Below the pieces are notes generated by a model. That model did no database searches. It was not told the origin of the DNA and was given only the letters and a program-made list of their open reading frames with translations. From Mucidula mucida (Eukaryota; Basidiomycota; Agaricomycetes; Agaricales; Physalacriaceae): DNA of 63,237 nt. This document shows, piece after piece, positions 32,044-41,507 of the stretch (the stretch's first letter is position 1; each line of letters opens with the position of its first letter). The stretch lies in NCBI GenBank assembly GCA_015501055.1, contig JADNYV010000207.1, forward strand, positions 1-63,237, given 5' to 3'. Made by a program: the position numbers and the translations under genes.

Positions 32044-32460
32044 AGGTGTAGTGTTTAGTCTATTTATTTTGTCGTTGTCGAAGCTATATTCATATCCATT
32101 GTTCGAGCACATTGACGAATGTTCGCGGTTCTGTAAAGCACCTGCCGAGTTTAGCTGAGAGTTTGCTTTTCTTCCTTCAGTATTCGATGGGGAGAAAAGT
32201 GCCGTCTACAGGCGGCTAGAAACCTTGATTGAATACTTGGTGGTAAGCAAATACATCTACACAGATACAAGATTGACATTAAATAGAGGCGAGGACAGTA
32301 AGTAAGTACTCTGGATGACTCGGCTCAGGACAAAGTTTATGAAATTGTGTGAAATGAAATGATTGTCGCTGGCCGAACTTACTTCAAGGCAGGTAAAGAC
32401 TCGGGATCCAACAAGTGAGAAGACATCGCAAAATCTCCCTACACAAGATGCACATTACCA

Positions 32461-32575
32461 AAATGGCTGATCTTGCAAAGCTATCGACAAGGTGTTTTGG
32501 TCTACGCACAGGGAGTGGGATCGCGTGGTCAAAAAAAAAACATTCGGAGTCAACGTTCAAGTTTCAAACCTTTAC
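32461..32575 (+). pseudogene. CoA-transferase-like fragment, unit 1
   Basis: Counterpart of 40826-40941 but shortened: the ADVLLQSYR segment reads ADLAKLSTR and the rest is frame-broken. 32576-32740 has long A runs and no gene. Confidence 0.25.
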
Positions 32576-32779
32576 CTGTTACTGTAAAAATCCGTCTGCA
32601 TGTGTGGGGGGTTTGAGAGCAAGCCGACTCGAGATCTCAGAATACGGGATGAACATTCGGGCGGTCTTACTTACTATTTGGGCAAAAGCTCTCGTTGAAG
32701 TAAAAAAAAAAACAGAGTGGATTTTGAAATGATCAACTACAGACTTTAGATACAGCATAAACAAGCAACGAAAACAGGT

Positions 32780-33060
32780 TGGATCGCTGTGATAGAGAGA
32801 GGAGGGGTAACGAGAGAGGAATGAGGATGCACAAACAAGGTGAACACGATAACATGTCGGTATCAAAAGCAGGGGGTAACACGAGAGGAATGAGGTTGTA
32901 TATACAGGAGAACACAATAACAACTCGGAAGATGTGGATATCAAAAGCAGGGGGGTAACGTGAGAGAAATGAAGATGCAGATACACTATATAGAAGGAGA
33001 ACACGATGAGATGCAGGGAGTGGGGGTGACGCGAGGAATGGAAGGGATATATCGATGATG
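32780..33060 (-). repeat. 3' minisatellite, unit 1
   Basis: GGGGGTAACRYGAGAGGAATG-type repeats of about 75-90 bp; shorter than in units 2-4 because the GGAGGAGGGGTRRCGCG block is missing. Confidence 0.7.
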
Positions 33061-33099
33061 AAAGTGAGAAGCGCCGCCGAGGGAAATTGAACTCCTCCC

Positions 33100-35510
33100 T
33101 TAGATGTCGTAAAGTTCGGAGAGGAGAGAGCGCGACGCTTCAGTCCGAGTTTGCGAATGATCAACGTCCTTGACCGCGTTCCTGCGCACGTACGTCAAAA
33201 AGTCATCATCATCGGACGTAGGAGTACTCGTGGCGGAAGGATGCGGAGAGAAAGGATAGGGCAGCTCGTGCCATGGAGCCTCAGCCTCAGGTTCAAAGGA
33301 AAAGGTAGAAGGAGAAGACGGGTACAGTGGAGCCTGAACATCAGGCTGAGTTTCCCGAGTCGGCAAGGAATTCGCAGTGTCTTCTGCAGGAGGACTGCGA
33401 TCGCTTGTAGTGACTGGGGGGGAAGGATAGGAAGAGAAAGGATAGGGCAGCTCTGGTGGAGCCGTTGACTCAGAGCTAGTCGGGAGATGCAAAGGCTCAG
33501 ATGCAAAGGAAAAAGTGGAAGACAGGTCTGGAACCTGAACATGACGCTGAGTCCTATCCTGTTCTCGAGGCAAGAAACGATGGTTCCAGGGGTTCGAACC
33601 AGAACTAGAGGGATATGCCGAAGACGCGCTGGGTGAGAATGATGGGTTATGGGTTGGCTGCATGGCCTGCTGAACTTGACGGTTCGAGCTTGAAGCCCCT
33701 ACATGAGGGTGACGATTGGACGGGGCTGGGTTGCTGGGTCCTCCAGAGGAGTTTTCTGTAAAAGATTGGTAAACGATATAATCCGTTTCACGGTCAAAAT
33801 TCATATACATACCTTCAAACATCATTTCGTTCCGGCGCCGGGTTTCCATAAATTGCAGCTGCTCGAGGAATCGACCCATTTGTTGCGGAGGGAAGACTCT
33901 CGCTGTATTAACTGCCAGTGCGTCGAAGCGCACTTGGTTCCGAGGCTGCGGCGATCCCAAGGAAAGTAAGAAAAGGCTCGTAATGCGAAACTTGCCGTCG
34001 TTCGTCATCGGGAGGTAGATGACACGTTGAAACGACGCGTTGACTGCCTTCTTGTAGGCAAAGTCCGCTAGTTCCTCGCATGTGTGGATTGTGGCTGGCC
34101 ATGCAACGCCAGTATACTTCTGGTCGAAAATCCAGACCCCACCGTATGAAGCAGGATCCTGGGCGAGCGTAATCAGCCCAGAGGGTAGGACGAACTACAT
34201 GATTGTCAGCAAATGGTGAGATTAATGAATGGAGCGACATACCTGAATTGTGGACGAGTTGTACGATTGTGTGGCTTGCGGAACACCCACGTTGGGATTA
34301 ACCTAGTACGGATGAATCAATAAGATAATGTCAAGGGCGTCGAGGATGATCAACTTACTTGGTTGTTGGTAGCAATTGGAGCTGGAGGTTCGACTGCTCT
34401 ACCTTTGCCTTTCCCATTCGAAAAGTTGGATCTCGGGGCAGCAGGCGGAGGCATCAGGTCTCTGTCGCGCTGCGCATCATCAACCTGCTCATCGCGCTTC
34501 CTCTTATTCAAGGTGGTCGTAGAAGAACCTTCAACAGCTGTATCGCCTGGTGGCTGTGACTGATATCTAGATGACTTCGTCGCGCTCTGTACGATGGCGT
34601 TGCTAGCCGAGGGAGCCGCCTGGGATTTGGCGACTGACGCCACCTTGAATCCCTCCTGAGCTGCCGCGGGGGCCTGTATGTCGGCTGATGCTGAGACGGG
34701 CTGGGTAACTGGCGCTGGCTCGGGCAATGGAGCTTTTCTTTTCCGACCTCTCTTTGCCGGCACCTTCGCGGCCAGACCACTATTATTATCTTGGGCTGAT
34801 TCCTGCTCAGCTGCCGACGCTTTGCGACGGCGTCGCGCTGCAGGCTTCTTGTCGGCCTTCGGCGCTGCGGGCGTTATCGTTTTCGATTGGCGCCCTTTCG
34901 GTTCGGCGAGAGCGTCAGATAATGACGACGATGAGGTGGCGGGTACGGGGAGTGATTGAGCGTAATATGTAGTAGCAGTCGCGGTCTGAACGCGAGGTTG
35001 TGGGATGGGCGATGGAGGGGTCGGTTCTGGGGGACCGGGGAGGAAATACTGTCCAGTCGCGTTCGTCGGTGGGAGTTGCTGGGAGGGCGCATGCGCGTAA
35101 GATTGAGTCTGATTATTATATAGCAATTGTTGGTCGTAACCGGCGCCATTGTTGGGCAGACAATGAGTAGACTGAGAATTGTCGGGGCTGCACGAGGGAG
35201 GGTTCTGCTGATATCGTTGGTAGTCTGAGAAGCCATCATTGCTCTGATAGTAGGGCCCATTGTTCTGCGCATGGTGAAGACTGGGCGTCGCGTCGTCGGG
35301 AGACTCATCTGAGCCATAACTGTAGGAGGCCTGAGACCCGCTGAATTGCCCGCCTACATTCCCAAAGGTGTTTGCAACGTTGGAGGAGCGATCCCTGGCG
35401 TAGTCGCGCGCCTGGGTATGATAATTGTGTGTGTGGGCATCGTGTCGACCATCGAAAGCGCTCGACAAGCCTGGAGGCCGCCGTGTGTGGTCCGGGAATT
35501 TAGATGGCAT
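33100..35510 (-). CDS. Family N protein, copy N-D1 (intact, 4 exons, 749 aa)
   Basis: Exons 35510-34359, 34302-34243, 34194-33813 and 33755-33100 join in frame; introns are 56, 48 and 57 bp. The start MPSKFPDH is conserved; an in-frame ATG 18 bp upstream (MKAMFS) is unique to the array copies. The basic block has VPAKRGRKRKAPLPEPAP; NKRKRDEQVDDAQRDRD and RSNFSNGKGKGRAVEPP precede intron 1. The exon 3 domain (residues 405-531): GVWIFDQKYTGVAWPA, ELADFAYKKAVN, RVIYLPMTNDGK, SLGSPQPRNQVRFDA, NTARVFPPQQMGRFLEQL. Intron 3 is a multiple of three without a stop, so a retained-intron form would stay in frame. Exon 4 has ELPYPFSSY and ELPYPFSPH, then DDDDFLTYVRRNAV. The only apparently intact member of the array; function unknown. 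Confidence 0.8.
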
Positions 35511-35880
35511 CGAGAACATCGCCTTCAAAGTAAGGAGGATGTAGGATGATCAATGAAGAGAATGAAGGATGATCGATGAAGAGAATGAAGGATGATCGAT
35601 GAAGAGAATGAAGGAGTAAGAGTGAAGACAATGGAAGAGACGCGCTTATTCCCACCTTTGTTTGCGATTGTTTTGACGCTACTGGTCCAACAAAGGCATG
35701 CACCTTTCTTGCCCTTTTTTGGACAACTTGTAGCCCATTGTTTGCCCGCTGTTTGTTCAAGAGTTCTACGTCCAGTTTTAGCAGTTCCGTAACAGCTAAA
35801 CTGCGTAAAGAGTGTGGCGCAATAAATCGGCTTCGAAGCAAGCGTCACACTTCAACGGGAGAACGCGTAGGAATGAGACA
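35511..35880 (-). promoter_or_regulatory. Conserved upstream block, unit 1
   Basis: Three perfect or near-perfect 23-bp tandem repeats (GGATGATCGATGAAGAGAAT-GAA) at about 35544-35612, followed by the block conserved in front of all N copies up to the CGCGTAG at about 35870. Confidence 0.55.
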
Positions 35881-36058
35881 ATCCACTGTACCCTCGAGTA
35901 GTGAGTCAGTCTTCATTTTGATTTCTTCACGGAAAAAAGTGACTTACCGCGTCCAAGCGGTCAATGCGCATTTATTCGAAGAAATGTCTTCTGCCGCAAT
36001 ATTTAAAGTAGACGTAGATGCAAATTCGATTCAAGATTACCATTCAGGTCCATTGATC

Positions 36059-36494
36059 TCAGGCTGGTTCAGGAGCGACCACCATGAAGTTTCAGCGATT
36101 GGATTTCCTAGTCCACCGAACGCAGAGATATTGAACAAGGTCATGGGTGTCGTGCCAAGAACGACTGTTTCTCATTGATTAAAAATCAGGAAAATGTACC
36201 TTCATATCGAGAACTGTCAAATCTCAATCATCCAGAAAAGGAGTACATTTACCGGAGTTGTTTACCAACTTCCAGGCCTATGGACGAGCCAGTGGACTGC
36301 GGAAGAACGACTCGGAGGAGTCAAGTGGGATCGAATTCTAGCGCATTGGTATCTGAGGAAGGCATTTCAGAGATTTCTGAAACCAAGATAAAAGCACCAA
36401 GATTGGCATTGTCGAACGCCTGCTGCACGTCTGACGGTGTCTCAAGAGCAAAGATGACGGGAAAATACGCGAGGATACCGAGGACGGAGCGCAT
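36059..36494 (-). pseudogene. PEBP-like remnant, unit 1 (core deleted)
   Basis: The leader MRSVLGILAYFPVIFAL and QQAFDNANLGAFILVSEI are intact, then LEFDPTLLLRVVLPQSTG and IALEVGKQL. The next segment continues directly with the equivalent of TGKCTPFLD, so the whole VDPDAP signature and GGNF region is missing. It ends with a GNF-like block and VVAPEPA, stop at 36061-36059. The ligand pocket cannot form. The same deletion occurs in every unit. Confidence 0.6.
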
Positions 36495-36689
36495 CTTGAC
36501 GGCAATCGAAGAACAAGGAGGACACGGCTTGTAGACTGGCAATGCTGTGAGACATTTCACGCTGAATCGGGGTACTCGCATACGGCGCCACGGACTAACG
36601 ACATGGAAATGTTGAGTATAAATTTCGCATGCATGGGAGCCGTACAGTGAGAGCGCCCCGTCGAAGATAACTACAGCATCATAAGTTAC

Positions 36690-37150
36690 CTAGGAAGAGG
36701 GTCAACGTGCATTTGAGTAATCAGGAGAACGGCCATACCTGTACATTAGGTTCGCCGGTTTTGCTGGCTTTGGGGGATCTTCCTGTTCGGCGCGCGCAAT
36801 GGATGCGCAATTTCTTCAGAGAAGATTTACTCTCCGCGTGGTATGCGGGTGCTATGTCAGGTGTGACGTCGCGCGCCAGATTGTAATCCAGGCGCTATAC
36901 AAAGCTCAGATTCATGATAGTGAGCCAGCCGGAGAGCCATGACACGTACCGCCGCTGCCAATCCCATTAACACGTAGGCGTCGAGCGAGATACCATTTTC
37001 GAGAGAAAAAAATGCAGATATAAAGAGGGTCGGGGTAATGCTAGGTCCGGGAGTCAGCACGAGAACATATAACAGAGATCTTGGACACACATAATCCTCC
37101 AAGAGAAGGATCTTCGTCAACTGTCGCCTGCACTTGACGCGCCATTTAGA
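36690..37150 (-). other. Segment Y, unit 1
   Basis: Cleaner than in modules 1-3: one frame reads LEDYVCPRSLLYVLVLTPGP, a hydrophobic stretch, ENGISLDAYVLMGLAAAVRV and MALRLAHYHESELC. Two hydrophobic segments suggest a membrane protein fragment. Not recognised. Confidence 0.35.
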
Positions 37151-37430
37151 GTAAAATGGACGCGCCTTGGAACTCGTGTTCAGTAAGCGAGCTCCTCAAT
37201 CGCCGGTGTTTGAATTGAATGTCGGCAATGAGAAGAAACGAAAAAAAGGGAACTATCACTGTATCCTAGCTGGACAACGAAAACGTTAGGATTGTGATCG
37301 CCAGCCGCCGTGAAATGCTTGCTACATACCTCTCTCGCAACTATACGGATCAGATTCAGTTAGCCTGTGCAGTGTGTAGCGAGTATCATGAAAATATAGA
37401 TGTAGAGCATCAAGCTAGTCATCTAACAGA

Positions 37431-37860
37431 CTAGGTCAAACAATTGTTCCAGTAATGATCGATGTCGCGGCGACACCACGCAGAGGCGCGCTGAATCTGT
37501 TCAAGATTTATGTAGCATTTTTGAGGGGTGGAGGTCCGCGCGGTATGCGGTTGCTGAGGGACTTTGATGAGTAGTGGGCTTGCATGGCTATTCGCGGGTT
37601 TTGTTGCAGGAGGACGGCCGAATGGAGAGAATGAACAAAGGAAGGAGGGATTGGTGGGGAAAGGTGGCAGATGATTCATACATAGCGTGGTGAGGAGTTG
37701 TGTGGTTGAAAACGACTAGATACACCGGTTTGTACTTATTTTTTGCGATATTAGTCAAGCCGGCGGTTAATGGTACCTTGACCGGACCGGACACCATTTA
37801 TGCTGAGCCGATCGATCCGATGAGTGAGCGTGCCATGATCTGGACGTCTTTCGGCATATG
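37431..37860 (-). other. Segment X, unit 1
   Basis: KVPQQPHTARTSTPQKCYIN, then EQIQRASAWCRRDIDHYWN close to the stop at 37431. Upstream pieces include GPVKVPLTAGLTNIAK. In two frames. Unidentified; the tail is the same as at 3226-3669. Confidence 0.35.
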
Positions 37861-38029
37861 ATGCTAGCTCAAAGATGCGCTTCAACCGGCCTCCACTCAA
37901 CGAGTCGTCTAGACCTTTAACCTACCGTGATGCCTACTAGTATTACACCCACCGGAAAACGGGACGTGAGGTGCTTGTCTGGAATTCGCGTCGCGTCCTA
38001 ACTCAGGCGCTAAGTAGTTCTTGCTCAGG

Positions 38030-39103
38030 TATCTCGTCCGTGCCTATGACTCGTCCTACTACGTCAAGGGCATGGTTGGCGGTCTCCTCGCCTGTGGCAT
38101 CACTCACGCCGCCATCCCATTGATGTCGCGAAATGCAATATGCAGGCAAGTCTTTTCAACTTCACAATGCCATCACTTTACAGCGCTTATGTAGACGAAT
38201 GTACTCGGTCAACCCAGCGAAATACTCCGGTATCGCTCCTACTATCAGCCTTCTTCTCAAGGAGGAGGGCTCCATTGATATACCGAAAGGCTTCGGGCCC
38301 ACCTTTGTCGGGTACTCGCTCCAGGGCATGTTCAAGTACGGGCTCTACAAAGTGTTTAAGGACGCGTACATGAAAATAGCTGGGCCGAAACTCACCGAGG
38401 ACTACAAGGGTTTAAATCTGGTGCGCTGCGCCGCGTCCGCGGAGGTTGTTGCGTACTTGGCGCTCTGTCCTCTCGAGATGACCAAAGTCAAGATCCAGAC
38501 GGCGTCCCCCAGTGGGTCGTTCCCCACCGCGCTCGGCGCCGCTCTGCGAGAGATGAAAACCAAAAGGCAGAGACGCGGTATCCGTTTGGATCCCTCGTCC
38601 CGCTTTGGTCGCGTCAGGTAGATATATTCCAAGTTCCTTGTATAGTACTATTGCTACATAACTCGACCGGCGCCGTCAGATCCCGTATACGATGACCAAA
38701 TTCTACTTTTTCGAAAAGATTGTGCAGCTATTCTACACGCACGCGTTTACCGCGCCCACAGACACGTACTCCAAGGGTACGCAGCTGGGCATCACATTTG
38801 CTTCGGGGTACATCGCGGGCGTTATCTGTGCCATCGTCTCGCACCCCGCGGACTCGCTCGTCTCGCAGCTTGGAAAGGCGGAGAATAGGGGAAAGTCGAT
38901 TGGGAGTATCGCATCTGAAGTAGGCATTAGTACCTTGCTACGAAGGGCCTCGGGACGCGTGTACTAATGATTGGTACTTTGACGGGTACGTGATGATATC
39001 AATGCGTTTGTGTGGAGTGCTTATACTTGACGTAGGTGTTCAATGATGGATCTACGACACGTTCAAGGCGACGATGGGCATGGGTACGACCGGCGGGAAG
39101 TAG
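38030..39103 (+). pseudogene. Mitochondrial phosphate carrier pseudogene, unit 1
   Basis: MIR1/SLC25A3-type carriers import phosphate across the inner mitochondrial membrane. Visible blocks: YYVKGMVGGLLACGITHAA, AKCNMQ (other frame), VNPAKYSGIAPT, KGFGPTFVGYSLQGMFKYG, AASAEVVAYLALCPLEMTKV, RYPFGSLVPLWSRQ (shifted frame), IPYTMTKFYFFEK, ASGYIAGVICAIVSHPADS, then IYDTFKATMGMGTTGGK and the stop at 39103. Lesions: the PxD region after ITHAA is shifted, a GC donor (gcaagt) is paired with a CG instead of AG acceptor before VNPAK, one base is lost before EAETRYPF and one before ATKGLGTR, and a Trp codon is TGA before WIYDTF. All lesions recur in the other units. Introns are retained. Confidence 0.85.
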
Positions 39104-39427
39104 ACCATTACACATTAGACTTGATAGTGCGTTGTTTTGGTTTTCTCGTCATTCACGGTGTGTTAATATAGGATATCTCCCAGGACATTCATTCTGGAAC
39201 TGCTATACTAATACATTTACAATTAGATTTGCACTTGCCAGATCAGTGCCGTTCATTGCCATTCAAGTGCAAGCCGCTCAAGTCGCTACTCTTCAAACTT
39301 TGTCGCGTCTTCCCCATCGTGATGTTCCGTTGTGAGAGTAAAGCATCCTAGAGGAAGTTCAGGTCTCAGGTCTGTCATGGAGATGTTGGAACGCCACCTC
39401 CGAGACAGCATACACCACACCGTTTCA
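39104..39427. other. Downstream of carrier pseudogene, unit 1
   Basis: No gene seen; one conserved 99-codon open frame covers it but has no recognisable features. Confidence 0.4.
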
Positions 39428-39622
39428 AGATGCATCACGTTGAACTCGACCTCTGTTTGCTTTGAAGACTTTCCAATGATCGTAGCCACCAATTGGGATG
39501 CCATCCAACAATCCGTTGCCTTAGCCTAGGACGCAAAGATAATATCCTCAGTCCTGGGAAGAGAGAAAAGCCGGTGATCTCAATCTCGTTCCGTTTTCTT
39601 CGCGTGGAGGAGCATTCGTGCG
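39428..39622 (+). pseudogene. APH-like N-terminal fragment, unit 1
   Basis: Reads VATNWDAIQQSVALA, then in other frames GDLNL and FLRVEEHS, matching the N-terminal part of the APH copies (SATNWDAIQ, GGFNL, RFLRV) but in the opposite orientation to the nearby N gene. Isolated scrap. 39623-39815 is unassigned. Confidence 0.5.
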
Positions 39623-39815
39623 CGTTCTTTTGAAACACTGCCGTTCGCAACACCGTTTTGGATAATCAAATTCCTTCTAGTGCTTTTCCGGCTCCTTCTT
39701 CTGCTCTCGAATATTAGCAGAGCTGACGCCCGCGCGGACTTAAACACATCTAGACCAAGTATTACCCGCTTCAACGTTCCTGGCGTCACGACGGAAATTC
39801 ACTTTTACGTGTGAC

Positions 39816-40003
39816 AAGATGTGCATGTCCATGAAGTTCCGGATCCTTCGTCCTGTACAACGTTTCTGGTGTCTGAAGGAAACAAGGCCGTTTATCGGGG
39901 CGATTCGGGATCAGGTTTTGTTGCCGCCAGCGAGAATGGATTTGTGTATGGAGATCATTCGGTTTGTAAAGTTCCTGGAGGGGTGGCGTGGTTGACGTTC
40001 TGA
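39816..40003 (+). pseudogene. FIST-like C-terminal fragment, unit 1
   Basis: Open frame EVPDPSSCTTFLVSEGNKAV followed by GDSGSGFVAASENGFVYG and VCKVPGGVAWL to a stop. It is the best preserved version of the FIST family's C-terminus (compare 27656-27830). Confidence 0.5.
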
Positions 40004-40525
40004 GCGTACGCGACTGCGTTAGGGTAGCTGGAAAGTAATTGGCCATTAGGCTACGTGCTGAGCTAAAAACATTTGTAGAGCCTCGAAACTGTAGCGGATG
40101 GCCGAAAGGGATTTGGCCGCTTCGAATACAGTTCTAAAGGTCGAAATTAATGTCGACGACAAATAAGCCGATTTCGATTATGAACTAACGAGGCGCCCAA
40201 CGAAGGATATTGTTCCCTCCTGCGCTGGCGAGAAATTGCCGCACTTCCTGGGATATGAGCTGTAACGCATATCGGTTGGTTAGTTTGTCCTAATCCGCTC
40301 GTATGTTATCGGCACCAAGAACCGTTCGACTTCCTTCCTTCCTTCCTATTGAAACGGCATTCAAGTAGTCGGTTGCAGAGGATAGATACATTATTGGAAA
40401 ATTGACTGCGTAACGCGGCAGAGTTAGTTTGCAGAAATTCACGATGAATGGGCCCTCTATCTTTGATAGTGTCAATGATAATCTATGCGGTTCCGTTTGC
40501 GTAACTGAGGAGTTCACCTGAGAGT
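40004..40525. other. Non-coding linker, unit 1
   Basis: Inverted partial copy of the linkers at 16.8-17.6 and 27.0-27.6 kb, including the GGCCGAAAGGGATTTGGCC hairpin near 40100. A CTTCCTTCCTTCC microsatellite is near 40330; the tRNA-like element is reduced to its edge (TCTATCTTTGATAG near 40458). Confidence 0.5.
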
Positions 40526-40825
40526 TTACCTACCTTTCTTGAGTATTCGATGGAGAGAATCAGTACTCAAGTGCCGTCTACGGTCGGCTGGAACCTTGCT
40601 TGAATAGTGGAAAGCAAATACATCTACACGGATACAAGATCGATATTGAATTGAGGCGAGGACAGTAAGTACTCTGGACGAGGCTCAGGACGAAATGTAT
40701 GAAATTGTGAAACGAAATGATTGTCGCTGGTCGAACTTACTTCATGGCAGGTAAAGAAAGACTCGGGATCCAACAAGTGAGAAGACATCGCCTAATCTCC
40801 CTGCACGAGATGCAGATACCAAAAA

Positions 40826-40941
40826 TGGCTGATGTACTTCTGCAAAGCTATCGACAAGGTGTTTTGGGATTGGGAAGAAATCGCGTAGGTTCAGTGTTCA
40901 AAAACATTTTTGACTCCCTCGACGTCAACGTTGAAGTGTAA
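40826..40941 (+). pseudogene. CoA-transferase-like fragment, unit 2
   Basis: Reads MADVLLQSYRQGVLGLGRN then FDSLDVNVEV and stop; compare ADVFLQGYRPG and FDSLVQTATG of the family. Also present at 49238-49353 and 57620-57735. Confidence 0.35.
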
Positions 40942-41104
40942 TTCGGTCTGCATGTATGGGATAATGAACACTCGGCGGTCTTACTATTTGGAACGGTTGG
41001 AAAAGCTCCTGTTGAACTAAACACAAATGCACGCAGCCGAGTGGATTTAGAAGAATATGATGACACGATGACTACAGACTCTAAATATCATAAACAAGCA
41101 ACTA

Positions 41105-41445
41105 AAACATGTGGATCGCTGTGAGAGCAAGAGGATGGGTGACGCGGGAGGAGGGGTAACGCGGGAGGAGAGGTGGCGCGGGAGGAGGGGTGGCGCGGGA
41201 GGAGGGGTAACGCGAGAGGAATGAGGATGCACAAACAAGGAGAACACGATAACAAGTCGGAAGATGTGGGTATCAAAAGCAGGGGGTAACACGAGAGGAA
41301 TGAGGTTGTATATAGAGGAGAACACAATAACAAGTCGGAAGATGTAGATATCAAAAGCGGGGGGGTAACGTGAGAGAAATGAAGATGCAGATACACTATA
41401 TAGAAGGAGAACACAATGAGATGCAGGGAGTGGGGGTGACGCGAG
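41105..41445 (-). repeat. 3' minisatellite, unit 2
   Basis: A GGAGGAGGGGTAACGCGG-type short tandem block (41135-41220) followed by longer GGGGGTAACACGAGAGGAAT units. Confidence 0.7.
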
Positions 41446-41507
41446 GAATGGAAGGGATATCGATGATGAAAGTGAGAAGCGCCGCCGAGGGAAATCGAAC
41501 TCCTCCC

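Larger units (their letters stand above)
32150..40525. repeat. 8.4-kb tandem array, unit 1
   Basis: First unit. Its left 0.9 kb (CoA-transferase-like and minisatellite part) is clearly diverged from the later units, while from about 33000 on it is nearly identical apart from N exon 4. The left junction lies about 100 bp after the CYS3 stop. Confidence 0.85.

Noticed and set aside
33151..33468. Arg/Gly-rich open frame antisense to N exon 4 and its longer versions at 49782-50285 and 58164-58631
   Set aside because: Mirror of the Ser/Pro-rich exon 4 plus minisatellite; length varies with single-base indels and no recognisable domain.
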